Below are positions 24,901-38,612 of a stretch of DNA of 64,000 bases, piece by piece. The notes below the pieces were generated by a model. That model had not been told where the DNA came from, did no database searches, and saw nothing but the letters and a program-made list of their open reading frames with translations. The DNA lies in assembly GCF_016545825.1 (NCBI RefSeq), contig NC_052614.1, forward strand, positions 11,488,559 through 11,552,558. Direction: 5' to 3'. The stretch is from Eucalyptus grandis (taxonomy: Eukaryota > Streptophyta > Magnoliopsida > Myrtales > Myrtaceae). Made by a program: the position numbers and the translations under genes. The first letter of the stretch is position 1. Each line of letters opens with the position of its first letter.

Positions 24901-27453
24901 TATCATTAATCTATCAAGTTTAAATTCTCACAAGCACATGTACAAATCATCTAATCTTAAAAAATTAATGGCTAAAGCATAAGCCATAGGCAAATTTCAT
25001 TACCTAATTAGAGATTTTAGCACACCTTATAATTTGACTTTGAATTTCAGGATGCCACACACGGCCCGAAAGAAGGCCGATCCGAGAGGTTCTCAAGGGA
25101 CAATCCTGGCTCACTCATGGACCTCCTACTCCAACTCGGATTCCTATCAAGGCTTCTCCCCGAAGTTTCCAAGGGTGGACGACACCGTCATTTTGCCTGA
25201 TTCTAGAAGTTTCCTTCCATTAATGTTGGTAGATGGTAGTTAAGTATTTATGTCGGTAGTTGAGGTGGTGCGATCTCGCCCGTTGGATAAAAAGTAGATC
25301 AACGGATGTAATGTGAGGCCCTCAACTATAAAAAGGGTGTCCTCCTTCAGTTGTAATCAATCCATTCCATTTCAGAAATATCCAAGCTCCTTTCCTTCCA
25401 AGAGCTCCTCTCTCTAACTTTCTCTCTCAACAATCCGGGTAAGCGAGCGGGTAAGTGTTCAATTGAGCAAGGCTTGGCTTGGGTGATCCGAAGTTGCCCG
25501 ATTCGCCGCATGGTCACGATCCTAATCGATCGGCCCATGACATTAGCATGTTTCCCATCACAATTGGTAGAGCTCAAACGAGCTTAATCATTTTATTTAC
25601 CATCGAGCTACTCTTTTAATGATCAAGCCATCTATATCCGTTTGTTCTTTTCTTTACTTTCATGTCGTGTTGAGGTGGGCTCGTAACATAAATGGTTTAT
25701 CAAATTCCTAGCCCGACATCATGAGTGGTATTGTAAATTGGTCACCTTCACCAATTGATGGACTTACGTCTAATCAGGAGAAACTAAAAATAAGAAGTCT
25801 AGATTTGTCTTCTTACCCATTTTCATGCCCTTTTTCATTTATTTAAATTTCAGCTTTTGTCATTTACAAAAATATTAAATTTAATATCTATAAATTCCCA
25901 AAAATTATAAAAATTAAGGCAAGTAATAACCAAGAAAATAGAATAATAATTTCATGCAAAATACATGGCCAAATAGAATTTCACACAATTTCACAATTCT
26001 CACAAAATGGCATGTCATTTTCGGGTGAAATCAGAATGCACAGTTTCTGAAGAAATTCGATTAAAATATCCATACGACCTCCAAAAATTATAAAATTTTA
26101 TCTATTATAACCAAGACATTTTCGTACATCTTTCATGAAGAATTCCAAGCCAGGTTCTTTTTAGATTATTTTCTACAGTCTCACGAAGCTTCTGGATCCA
26201 TTACCGCATCGTCCAGTACATGCTTCTCCGAAATACTGAGTTTTCACCTACCTATTCTCTTTCGTTTCCTCTGAAATTTGGATATGTTATTAATCAAGAT
26301 ATCCTATACAATTTTCGTGATGAGATCCAAGTCAAATATCCAGACTATAGTCGACATTTAGGTCCATGAAGTCTCGGGTGTCCCAAAATACATCTCCAGA
26401 ATTATTGTCTTCAAGGTCTAGTCGATTTAGTAGGCTATACTTGTTCATTTCACTTCAAATTTGAGTATGTTGTATTTTAAGATGTCCCCTACAATTTTCA
26501 TGAAGATATTGAAGAAATATTCTTAACACAAATCAACATGCAACCACAAATCCAACAAAAGGTCAGTGAAATCTTTCCAGATCTGAGGTCTCCGTAGGAT
26601 GAGAGTTTAACCCATCAAATTTCCATAATTTTCCATGAAATTTCAGTATGTTGTAATTAAATATGTTAGCTACAAATTTCATGAAGAAATTGAAGCCAAA
26701 ATCGGACTCTAAACACGCATACAAGCTCACACAACATTCTGACTCACACTGTTCCAGCAAAAACAGCCATACCATTCAAGAATAAACCATCCATACTTCG
26801 GTTTTTCTCACCTAAACACCAAAAAATTCAACATGCAAGTAACATACACACATGCAAGAGCAGCTATAGGACTCCCACTTGCCTCTAGAACGGATGGACG
26901 ACGGCACACGGCGGCGCACATGGCGGTCGGACGGCGACTCCTCCTCCTCCTCGGCTCCTCCTCCCTCTTAGCCGCTCTCCCTCTCTCTCGCATGATCTCC
27001 CTCCCTCTCTCTCTCACTCTCTTGGGCGAATGAAGTAACCAGCCAGCTCCTCTCTCTCTCTCTCTCTCTCTTCCCTTTTATTGCCCCTAATCCTCATCAT
27101 TGATAATCATTGCTTGCCTTCAAATTAGCCAATGCATGGCATCCTAGTCTAGGCCAATGCATGAAGACTTCTTGCCACTTGTCTTGATGGGCTTTTGGGC
27201 TTGGGCTTTTGGGCGGCCACTCTTGAGCCTCCCTCTTGGTTGTGCAGCCCACTTGTGGGCTTCAATGGGCCGGCCAACTTGGCCCATTAAAGATCCACTT
27301 TTGGGCTTAAGGCCCAATCAAATTTTACCCTCTTTTTTTTTTGAATTTCTTCTATAAATATTTTTAAATTTTAATTTTCAACATGGCCAAAGTCTTGTGA
27401 CATTTTGTTTATTGAAATTTAATTTATAAAGTGCATGGCCAAGCATAGATTAT
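24901..27453. repeat. Array unit 2
   Basis: LTR-like promoter segment 25224-25562 (+), TATAAAAA at 25327. (CT)n tract about 27048-27071. Left-type at all cline sites, but with private changes in the LTR-like segment (CAACAATCC, CGCATGGTC, CCTAATCGAT, CCCATGACA), so this part has a separate history from units 1 and 3. Confidence 0.95.
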
Positions 27454-30006
27454 TATCATTAATCTATCAAGTTTAAATTCTCACAAGCACATGTACAAAT
27501 CATCTAATCTTAAAAAATTAATGGCTAAAGCATAAGCCATAGGCAAATTTCATTACCTAATTAGAGATTTTAGCACACCTTATAATTTGACTTTGAATTT
27601 CAGGATGCCACACACGGCCCGAAAGAAGGCCGATCCGAGAGGTTCTCAAGGGACAATCTGGCTCACTCATGGACCTCCTACTCCAACTCGGATTCCTATC
27701 AAGGCTTCTCCCGAAGTTTCCAAGGGTGGACGACACCGTCATTTTGCTGATTCTAGAAGTTTCCTTCCATTAATGTTGGTAGATGGTAGTTAAGTATTTA
27801 TGTCGGTAGTTGAGGTGGTGCGATCTCGCCCGTTGGATAAAAAAAGTAGATCAACGGATGTAATATGAGGCCCTCAACTATAAAAAGGGATGTCCTCCTT
27901 CAGTTGTAATCAATCCATTCCATTTCAGAAATATCAAAGCTCCTTTCCTTCCAAGAGCTCTCTCTCTAACTTTCTCTCAACGATCCGGTAAGCGAGCAGG
28001 TAAGCGTTCGATCGAGCAAGGCTTGGCTTGGGTGATCCGAAGTTGCCCAAGTCGCCGCACGGTCACGATCCCAATCGATCAGCCCGTGACATTAGCATGT
28101 TTCCCATCACAATTGGTAGAGCTCAAACGAGCTTAATCATTTTATTTACCATCGAGCTACTCTTTTAATGATCAAGCCATCTATATCCGTTTGTTCTTTT
28201 CTTTACTTTCATGTCGTGTTGAGGTGGGCTCGTAACATAAATGGTTTATCAAATTCCTAGCCCTGACATCATGAGTGGTATTGTAAATTGGTCACCTTCA
28301 CCAATTGATGGACTTACGTCTAATCGGGAGAAACTAAAAATAAGAAGTCTAGATTTGTCTTCTTACCCATTTTTCATGCCCTTTTTCATTTATTTAAATT
28401 TCAGCTTTTGTCATTTACAAAAATATTAAATTTAATATCTATAAATTCCCAAAAATTATAAAAATTAAGGCAAGTAATAACCAAGAAAATAGAATAATAA
28501 TTTCATGCAAAATACATGGCCAAATAGAATTTCACACAATTTCACAATTCTCACAAAATGGCATGTCATTTTCGGGTGAAATCAGAATGCACAGTTTCTG
28601 AAGAAATTCGATTAAAATATCCATACGACCTCCAAAAATTATAAAATTTTATCTATTATAACCAAGACATTTTCGTACATCTTTCATGAAGACTTCCAAG
28701 CCAGGTTCTTTTTAGATTATTTTCTACAGTCTCACGAAGCTTCTGGATCCATTACCGCATCGTCCAGTACATGCTTCTCCGAAATACTGAGTTTTCACCT
28801 ACCTATTCTCTTTCGTTTCCTCTGAAATTTGGATATGTTATTAATCAAGATATCCTATACAATTTTCGTGATGAGATCCAAGTCAAATATCCAGACTATA
28901 GTCGACATTTAGGTCCATGAAGTCTCGGGTGTCCCAAAATACATCTCCAGAATTATTGTCTTCAAGGTCTAGTCGATTTAGTAGGCTATACTTGTTCATT
29001 TCACTTCAAATTTGAGTATGTTGTATTTTAAGATGTCCCCTACAATTTTCATGAAGATATTGAAGAAATATTCTTAACACAAATCAACATGCAACCACAA
29101 ATCCAACAAAAGGTCAGTGAAATCTTTCCAGATCTGAGGTCTCCGTAGGATGAGAGTTTAACCCATCAAATTTCCATAATTTTCCATGAAATTTCAGTAT
29201 GTTGTAATTAAATATGTTAGCTACAAATTTCATGAAGAAATTGAAGCCAAAATCGGACTCTAAACATGCATACAAGCTCACACAACATTCTGACTCACAC
29301 TGTTCCAGCAAAAACAGCCATACCATTCAAGAATAAACCATCCATACTTCGGTTTTCTCACCTAAACACCCAAAAATTCAACATGCAAGTAACATACACA
29401 CATGCAAGAGCAGCTATAGGACTCCCACTTGCCTCTAGAACGGATGGACGACGGCACACGGCGGCGCACATGGCGGTCGGACGGCGACTCCTCCTCCTCC
29501 TCGGCTCCTCCTCCCTCTTAGCCGCTCTCCTCTCTCTCGCATGATCTCCCTCCCTCTCTCTCTCACTCTCTTGGGCGAATGAAGTAACCAGCCACTCTCT
29601 CTCTCTCTCTCTCTCTCTTCCCTTTTATTGCCCCTAATCCTCATCATTGATAATCATTGCTTGCCTTCAAATTAGCCAATGCATGGCATCCTAGTCTAGG
29701 CCAATGCATGAAGACTTCTTGCCACTTGTCTTGATGGGCTTTTGGGCTTGGGCTTTTGGGCCGGCCACTCTTGAGCCTCCCTCTTGGTTGACGGCAGCCC
29801 ACTTGTGGGCTTCAATGGGCCGGCCAACTTGGCCTATTAAAGATCCACTTTTGGGCTTAAGGCCCAATCAAATTTTACCCTCTTTTTTTTTTTTTGAATT
29901 TCTTCTATAAATATTTTTAAATTTTAATTTTCAACATGGCCAAAGTCTTGTGACATTTTGTTTATTGAAATTTAATTTATAAAGTGCATGGCCAAGCATA
30001 GATTAT
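27454..30006. repeat. Array unit 3
   Basis: LTR-like promoter segment 27774-28111 (+), TATAAAAA at 27879. (CT)n tract about 29594-29618. First unit with AAGACTTCC and AACATGCAT, but still TCAACATGC and GCTATAGG. Confidence 0.95.
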
Positions 30007-32566
30007 TATCATTAATCTATCAAGTTTAAATTCTCACAAGCACATGTACAAATCATCTAATCTTAAAAAATTAATGGCTAAAGCATAAGCCATAGGCAAA
30101 TTTCATTACCTAATTAGAGATTTTAGCACACCTTATAATTTGACTTTGAATTTCAGGATGCCACACACGGCCCGAAAGAAGGCCGATCCGAGAGGTTCTC
30201 AAGGGACAATCCCCTGGCTCACTCATGGACCTCCTACTCCAACTCGGATTCCTATCAAGGCTTCTCCCGAAGTTTCCAAGGGTGGACGACACCGTCATTT
30301 TGCCTCGATTCTAGAAGTTTCCTTCCATTAATGTTGGTAGATGGTAGTTAAGTATTTATGTCGGTAGTTGAGGTGGTGCGATCTCGCCCGTTGGATAAAA
30401 AGTAGATCAACGGATGTAATATGAGGCCCTCAACTATAAAAAGGGATGTCCTCCTTCAGTTGTAATCAATCCATTCCATTTCAGAAATATCAAAGCTCCT
30501 TTCCTTCCAAGAGCTCCTCTCTCTAACTTTCTCTCTCAACGATCTGGGTAAGCGAGCAGGTAAGCGTTCGATCGAGCAAGGCTTGGCTTGGGTGATCCGA
30601 AGTTGCCCAAGTCGCCGCACGGTCACGATCCCAATCGATCAGCCCGTGACATTAGCATGTTTCCCATCACAATTGGTAGAGCTCAAACGAGCTTAATCAT
30701 TTTATTTACCATCGAGCTACTCTTTTAATGATCAAGCCATCTATATCCGTTTGTTCTTTTCTTTACTTTCATGTCGTGTTGAGGTGGGCTCGTAACATAA
30801 ATGGTTTATCAAATTCCTAGCCCGACATCATGAGTGGTATTGTAAATTGGTCACCTTCACCAATTGATGGACTTACGTCTAATCAGGAGAAACTAAAAAA
30901 TAAGAAGTCTAGATTTGTCTTCTTACCCATTTTCATGCCCTTTTTCATTTATTTAAATTTCAGCTTTTGTCATTTACAAAAATATTAAATTTAATATCTA
31001 TAAATTCCCAAAAATTATAAAAATTAAGGCAAGTAATAACCAAGAAAATAGAATAATAATTTCATGCAAAATACATGGCCAAATAGAATTTCACACAATT
31101 TCACAATTCTCACAAAATGGCATGTCATTTTCGGGTGAAATCAGAATGCACAGTTTCTGAAGAAATTCGATTAAAATATCCATACGACCTCCAAAATTAT
31201 AAAATTTTATCTATTATAACCAAGACATTTTCGTACATCTTTCATGAAGACTTCCAAGCCAGGTTCTTTTTAGATTATTTTCTACAGTCTCACGAAGCTT
31301 CTGGATCCATTACCGCATCGTCCAGTACATGCTTCTCCGAAATACTGAGTTTTCACCTACCTATTCTCTTTCGTTTCCTCTGAAATTTGGATATGTTATT
31401 AATCAAGATATCCTATACAATTTTCGTGATGAGATCCAAGTCAAATATCCAGACTATAGTCGACATTTAGGTCCATGAAGTCTCGGGTGTCCCAAAATAC
31501 ATCTCCAGAATTATTGTCTTCAAGGTCTAGTCGATTTAGTAGGCTATACTTGTTCATTTCACTTCAAATTTGAGTATGTTGTATTTTAAGATGTCCCCTA
31601 CAACTTTCATGAAGATATTGAAGAAATATTCTTAACATAAATCAACATGCAACCACAAATCCAACAAAAGGTCAGTGAAATCTTTCCAGATCTGAGGTCT
31701 CCGTAGGATGAGAGTTTAACCCATCAAATTTCCATAATTTTCCATGAAATTTCAGTATGTTGTAATTAAATATGTTAGCTACAAATTTCATGAAGAAATT
31801 GAAGCCAAAATCGGACTCTAAACATGCATACAAGCTCACACAACATTCTGACTCACACTGTTCGAGCAAAAACAGCCATACCATTCAAGAATAAACCATC
31901 CATACTTCGGTTTTTCTCACCTAAACACCCAAAAATTCAAAATGCAAGTAACATACACACATGCAAGAGCAGCTAGAGGACTCCCACTTGCCTCTAGACC
32001 GGATGGACGACGGCACACGGCGGCACACATGGCGGTCGGACGGCGACTCCTCCTCCTCCTCGGCTCCTCCTCCCTCTAGCCGCTCTCCCTCTCTCTCGCA
32101 TGATCTCCCTCTGTCTCTCTCTCACTCTCTTGGGCGAATGAAGTAACCAGCCACTCCTCTCTCTCTCTCTCTCTCTCTCTTCCCTTTTATTGCCCCTAAT
32201 CCTCATCATTGATAATCATTGCTTGCCTTCAAATTAGCCAATGCATGGCATCCTAGTCTAGGCCAATGCATGAAGACTTCTTGCCACTTGTCTTGATGGG
32301 CTTTTGGGCTTGGGCTTTTGGGCCGGCCACTCTTGAGCCTCCCTCTTGGTTGACGGCAGCCCACTTGTGGGCTTCAATGGGCCGGCCAACTTGGCCCATT
32401 AAAGATCCACTTTTGGGCTTAAGGCCCAATCAAATTTTACCCTCTTTTTTTTTTTGAATTTCTTCTATAAATATTTTTAAATTTTAATTTTCAACATGGC
32501 CAAAGTCTTGTGACATTTTGTTTATTGAAATTTAATTTATAAAGTGCATGGCCAAGCATAGATTAT
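30007..32566. repeat. Array unit 4
   Basis: LTR-like promoter segment 30332-30671 (+), TATAAAAA at 30435. (CT)n tract about 32156-32180. First unit with CATAAATCAAC, TCAAAATGC, GCTAGAGG, AGACCGG and GGCGGCACAC in its right half; its left half is still left-type. Confidence 0.95.
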
Positions 32567-35133
32567 TATCATTAATCTATGAAATTTAAATTCTCACAAG
32601 CACATGTACAAATCATCTAATCTTAAAAAACTAATGGCTAAAGCATAAGCCATAGGCAAATTTCATTACCTAATTAGAGATTTTAGCACACCTTATAATT
32701 TGACTTTGAATTTCAGGATGCCACACACGGCCCGAAAGAAGGCCGATCCGAGAGGTTCTCAAGGGACAATCCTGGCTCACTCATGGACCTCCTACTCCAA
32801 CTCGGATTCCTATCAAGGCTTCTCCCCGAAGTTTCCAAGGGTGGACGACACCGTCATTTTGCCTGATTCTAGAAGTTTCCTTCCATTAATGTTGGTAGAT
32901 GGTAGTTAAGTATTTATGTCGGTAGTTGAGGTGGTGCGATCTCGCCCGTTGGATAAAAAGTAGATCAACGGATGTAATATGAGGCCCTCAACTATAAAAA
33001 GGGATGTCCTCCTTCAGTTGTAATCAATCCATTCCATTTCAGAAATATGAAAGCTCCTTTCCTTCCAAGAGCTCCTCTCTCTAACTTTCTCTCTCAACGA
33101 TCTGGGTAAGTGAGCAAGTAAGCGTTCAATCGAGCAAGGCTTGGCTTGGGTGATCCGAAGTTGCCCGAGTCGCCGCACGATCACGATCCCAATCGATCGG
33201 CCCGTGACATTAGCATGTTTCCCATCACAATTGGTAGAGCTCAAACGAGCTTAATCATTTTATTTACCATCGAGCTACTCTTTTAATGATCAAGCCATCT
33301 ATATCCGTTTGTTCTTTTCTTTACTTTCATGTCGTGTTGAGGTGGGCTCGTAACATAAATGGTTTATCAAATTCCTAGCCCGACATCATGAGTGGTATTG
33401 TAAATTGGTCACCTTCACCAATTGATGGACTTACGTCTAATCAGGAGAAACTAAAAAATAAGAAGTCTAGATTTGTCTTCTTACCCATTTTCATGCCCTT
33501 TTTCATTTATTTAAATTTCAGCTTTTGTCATTTACAAAAATATTAAATTTAATATCTATAAATTCCCAAAAATTATAAAAATTAAGGCAAGTAATAACCA
33601 AGAAAATAGAATAATAATTTCATGCAAAATACATGGCCAAATAGAATTTCACACAATTTCACAATTCTCACAAAATGGCATGTCATTTTCGGGTGAAATC
33701 AGAATGCACAGTTTCTGAAGAAATTCGATTAAAATATCCATACGACCTCCAAAAATTATAAAATTTTATCTATTATAACCAAGACATTTTCGTACATCTT
33801 TCATGAAGACTTCCAAGCCAGGTTCTTTTTAGATTATTTTCTACAGTCTCACGAAGCTTCTGGATCCATTACCGCATCGTCCAGTACATGCTTCTCCGAA
33901 ATACTGAGTTTTCACCTACCTATTCTCTTTCGTTTCCTCTGAAATTTGGATATGTTATTAATCAAGATATCCTATACAATTTTCGTGATGAGATCCAAGT
34001 CAAATATCCAGACTATAGTCGACATTTAGGTCCATGAAGTCTCGGGTGTCCCAAAATACATCTCCAGAATTATTGTCTTCAAGGTCTAGTCGATTTAGTA
34101 GGCTATACTTGTTCATTTCACTTCAAATTTGAGTATGTTGTATTTTAAGATGTCCCCTACAATTTTCATGAAGATATTGAAGAAATATTCTTAACATAAA
34201 TCAACATGCAACCACAAATCCAACAAAAGGTCAGTGAAATCTTTCCAGATCTGAGGTCTCCGTAGGATGAGAGTTTAACCCATCAAATTTCCATAATTTT
34301 CCATGAAATTTCAGTATGTTGTAATTAAATATGTTAGCTACAAATTTCATGAAGAAATTGAAGCCAAAATCGGACTCTAAACATGCATACAAGCTCACAC
34401 AACATTCTGACTCACACTGTTCAGCAAAAACAGCCATACCATTCAAGAATAAACCATCCATACTTCGGTTTTTCTCACCTAAACACCCAAAAATTCAAAA
34501 TGCAAGTAACATACACACATGCAAGAGCAGCTAGAGGACTCCCACTTGCCTCTAGACCGGATGGACGACGGCACACGGCGGCACACATGGCGGTCGGACG
34601 GCGACTCCTCCTCCTCCTCGGCTCCTCCTCCCTCTTAGCCGCTCTCCCTCTCTCTCGCATGATCTCCTCCCTCTCTCTCTCACTCTCTTGGGCGAATGAA
34701 GTAACCAGCCACTCCCTCTCCTCTCTCTCTCTCTCTCTTCCCTTTTATTGCCCCTAATCCTCATCATTGATAATCATTGCTTGCCTTCAAATTAGCCAAT
34801 GCATGGCATCCTAGTCTAGGCCAATGCATGAAGACTTCTTGCCACTTGTCTTGATGGGCTTTTGGGCTTGGGCTTTTGGGCCGGCCACTCTTGAGCCTCC
34901 CTCTTGGTTGACGGCAGCCCACTTGTGGGCTTCAATGGGCCGGCCAACTTGGCCCATTAAAGATCCACTTTTGGGCTTAAGGCCCAATCAAATTTTACCC
35001 TCTTTTTTTTTTTTTTTTTTTTGAATTTCTTCTATAAATATTTTTAAATTTTAATTTTCAACATGGCCAAAGTCTTGTGACATTTTGTTTATTGAAATTT
35101 AATTTATAAAGTGCATGGCCAAGCATAGATTAT
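32567..35133. repeat. Array unit 5
   Basis: LTR-like promoter segment 32890-33229 (+), TATAAAAA at 32993. (CT)n tract about 34715-34739. First unit with CTATGAAATTT, AAAAACTAATGG, ATATGAAAGC and AAGTGAGCAAGTAAG. Its poly-T tract (about 35003-35022) is the longest of the array. Confidence 0.95.
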
Positions 35134-37692
35134 TATCATTAATCTATGAAATTTAAATTCTCACAAGCACATGTACAAATCATCTAATCTTAAAAAACTA
35201 ATGGCTAAAGCATAAGCCATAGGCAAATTTCATTACCTAATTAGAGATTTTAGCACACCTTATAATTTGACTTTGAATTTCGGGATGCCACACACGGCCC
35301 GAAAGAAGGCTGATCCGAGAGGTTCTCAAGGGACAATCCTGGCTCACTCGTGGACCTCCTACTCCAACTCGGATTCCTATCAAGGCTTCTCCCCGAAGTT
35401 TCCAAGGGCGGACGACACCGTCATTTTGCCTGATTCTAGAAGTTTCCTTCCATTAATGTTGGTAGATGGTAGTTAAGTATTTATGTCGGTAGTTGAGGTG
35501 GTGCGATCTCGCCCGTCGGATAAAAAGTAGATCAACGGATGTAATCTGAGGCCCTCAACTATAAAAAGGGATGTCCTCCTTCAGTTGTAATCAATCCATT
35601 CCATTTCAGAAATATGAAAGCTCCTTTCCTTCCAAGAGCTCCTCTCTCTAACTTTCTCTCTCAACGATCCGGGGTAAGTGAGCAAGTAAGCGTTCAATCG
35701 AGCAAGGCTTGGCTTGGGTGATCCGAAGTTGCCCGAGTCGCCGCACGATCACGATCCCAATCGATCGGCCCGTGACATTAGCATGTTTCCCATCACAATT
35801 GGTAGAGCTCAAACGAGCTTAATCATTTTATTTACCATCGAGCTACTCTTTTAATGATCAAGCCATCTATATCCGTTTGTTCTTTTCTTTACTTTCATGT
35901 CGTGTTGAGGTGGGCTCGTAACATAAATGGTTTATCAAATTCCTAGCCCTGACATCATGAGTGGTATTGTAAATTGGTCACCTTCACCAATTGATGGACT
36001 TACGTCTAATCAGGAGAAACTAAAAAATAAGAAGTCTAGATTTGTCTTCTTACCCATTTTTCATGCCCTTTTTCATTTATTTAAATTTCAGCTTTTGTCA
36101 TTTACAAAAATATTAAATTTAATATCTATAAATTCCCAAAAATTATAAAAATTAAGGCAAGTAATAACCAAGAAAATAGAATAATAATTTCATGCAAAAT
36201 ACATGGCCAAATAGAATTTCACACAATTTCACAATTCTCACAAAATGGCATGTCATTTTCGGGTGAAATCAGAATGCACAGTTTCTGAAGAAATTCGATT
36301 AAAATATCCATACGACCTCCAAAAATTATAAAATTTTATCTATTATAACCAAGACATTTTCGTACATCTTTCATGAAGACTTCCAAGCCAGGTTCTTTTT
36401 AGATTATTTTCTACAGTCTCACGAAGCTTCTGGATCCATTACCGCATCGTCCAGTACATGCTTCTCCGAAATACTGAGTTTTCACCTACCTATTCTCTTT
36501 CGTTTCCTCTGAAATTTGGATATGTTATTAATCAAGATATCCTATACAATTTTCGTGATGAGATCCAAGTCAAATATCCAGACTATAGTCGACATTTAGG
36601 TCCATGAAGTCTCAGGTGTCCCAAAATACATCTCCAGAATTATTGTCTTCAAGGTCTAGTCGATTTAGTAGGCTATACTTGTTCATTTCACTTCAAATTT
36701 GAGTATGTTGTATTTTAAGATGTCCCCTACAACTTTCATGAAGATATTGAAGAAATATTCTTAACATAAATCAACATGCAACCACAAATCCAACAAAAGG
36801 TCAGTGAAATCTTTCCAGATCTGAGGTCTCCGTAGGATGAGAGTTTAACCCATCAAATTTCCATAATTTTCCATGAAATTTCAGTATGTTGTAATTAAAT
36901 ATGTTAGCTACAAATTTCATGAAGAAATTGAAGCCAAAATCGGACTCTAAACATGCATACAAGCTCACACAACATTCTGACTCACACTGTTCGAGCAAAA
37001 ACAGCCATACCATTCAAGAATAAACCATCCATACTTCGGTTTTTCTCACCTAAACACCCAAAAATTCAAAATGCAAGTAACATACACACATGCAAGAGCA
37101 GCTAGAGGACTCCCACTTGCCTCTAGACCGGATGGACGACGGCACACGGCGGCACACATGGCGGTCGGACGGCGACTCCTCCTCCTCCTCGGCTCCTCCT
37201 CCCTCTCAGCCGCTCTCCCTCTCTCTCGCATGATCTCCCTCTGTCTCTCTCTCACTCTCTTGGGCGAATGAAGTAACCAGCCACTCTCTCTCTCTCTCTC
37301 TCTCTCTTCCTTTTATTGCCCCTAATCCTCATCATTGATAATCATTGCTTGCCTTCAAATTAGCCAATGCATGGCATCCTAGTCTAGGCCAATGCATGAA
37401 GACTTCTTGCCACTTGTCTTGATGGGCTTTTGGGCTTGGGCTTTTGGGCCGGCCACTCTTGAGCCTCCCTCTTGGTTGACGGCAGCCCACTTGTGGGCTT
37501 CAATGGGCCGGCCAACTTGGCCCATTAAAGATCCACTTTTGGGCTTAAGGCCCAATCAAATTTTACCCTCTTTTTTTTTTTGAATTTCTTCTATAAATAT
37601 TTTTAAATTTTAATTTTCAACATGGCCAAAGTCTTGTGACATTTTGTTTATTGAAATTTAATTTATAAAGTACATGGCCAAGCATAGATTAT
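35134..37692. repeat. Array unit 6
   Basis: LTR-like promoter segment 35457-35797 (+), TATAAAAA at 35560. (CT)n tract about 37283-37308. First unit with TTTCGGGATG, AAGGCTGATC, CACTCGTGG, AGGGCGGAC and CCCGTCGG, which are shared only with unit 7. Confidence 0.95.
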
Positions 37693-38612
37693 TATCATTA
37701 ATCTATGAAATTTAAATTCTCACAAGCACATGTACAAATCATCTAATCTTAAAAAACTAATGGCTAAAGCATAAGCCATAGGCAAATTTCATTACCTAAT
37801 TAGAGATTTTAGCACACCTTATAATTTGACTTTGAATTTCGGGATGCCACACACGGCCCGAAAGAAGGCTGATCCGAGAGGTTCTCAAGGGACAATCTGG
37901 CTCACTCGTGGACCTCCTACTCCAACTCGGATTCCTATCAAGGCTTCTCCCCGAAGTTTCCAAGGGCGGACGACACCGTCATTTTGCCTGATTCTAGAAG
38001 TTTCCTTCCATTAATGTTGGTAGATGGTAGTTAAGTATTTATGTCGGTAGTTGAGGTGGTGCGATCTCGCCCGTCGGATAAAAAGTAGATCAACGGATGT
38101 AATCTGAGGCCCTCAACTATAAAAAGGGATGTCCTCCTTCAGTTGTAATCAATCCATTCCATTTCAGAAATATGAAAGCTCCTTTCCTTCCAAGAGCTCC
38201 TCTCTCTAACTTTCTCTCTCAACGATTTGGGTAAGTGAGCAAGTAAGCGTTCAATCGAGCAAGGCTTGGCTTGGGTGATCCGAAGTTGCCCAGTCGCCGC
38301 ACGATCACGATCCCAATCGATCGGCCCGTGACATTAGCATGTTTCCCATCACAATTGGTAGAGCTCAAACGAGCTTAATCATTTTATTTACCATCGAGCT
38401 ACTCTTTTAATGATCAAGCCATCTATATCCGTTTGTTCTTTTCTTTACTTTCATGTCGTGTTGAGGTGGGTTCGTAACATAAATGGTTTATCAAATTCCT
38501 AGCCCGACATCATGAGTGGTATTGTAAATTGGTCACCTTCACCAATTGATGGACTTACGTCTAATCAGGAGAAACTAAAAAATAGGAAGTCTAGATTTGT
38601 CTTCTTACCCAT
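37693..38612. repeat. Array unit 7 (truncated, 36% of a unit)
   Basis: LTR-like promoter segment 38015-38353 (+), TATAAAAA at 38118. Homology ends at CTTCTTACCCAT; unrelated sequence follows from 38613. It shares all right-type variants with unit 6. Confidence 0.95.

Larger units (their letters stand above)
22345..38612. repeat. Macrosatellite: 6.36 head-to-tail copies of a 2.55-2.57 kb unit
   Basis: Seven starts of TATCATTAATCTAT at 22345, 24901, 27454, 30007, 32567, 35134 and 37693 give periods of 2556, 2553, 2553, 2560, 2567 and 2559 bp. Copies are nearly identical apart from point variants and length changes in (CT)n and poly-T tracts. Each unit contains, in order: a short frame starting MPHTARKKADPRG after an acceptor-like TTTCAG; a 337-341-bp LTR-like promoter segment; an AT-rich part; four subrepeats spaced about 181 bp; a GC-rich part open on both strands; a (CT)n tract; and a TGGGCY cluster. 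The array stops abruptly at 38612; its left end is hidden in the gap. It is retrotransposon-derived; no unit codes for a recognisable protein. Confidence 0.97.

Noticed and set aside
22345..38612. Array as tandem duplicated gene cluster
   Set aside because: No unit has a coding region with recognisable domains; all parts look LTR-derived or simple repeats.
22345..38612. CRISPR or rDNA array
   Set aside because: Units are far too long and lack spacer structure; there is no rRNA sequence.
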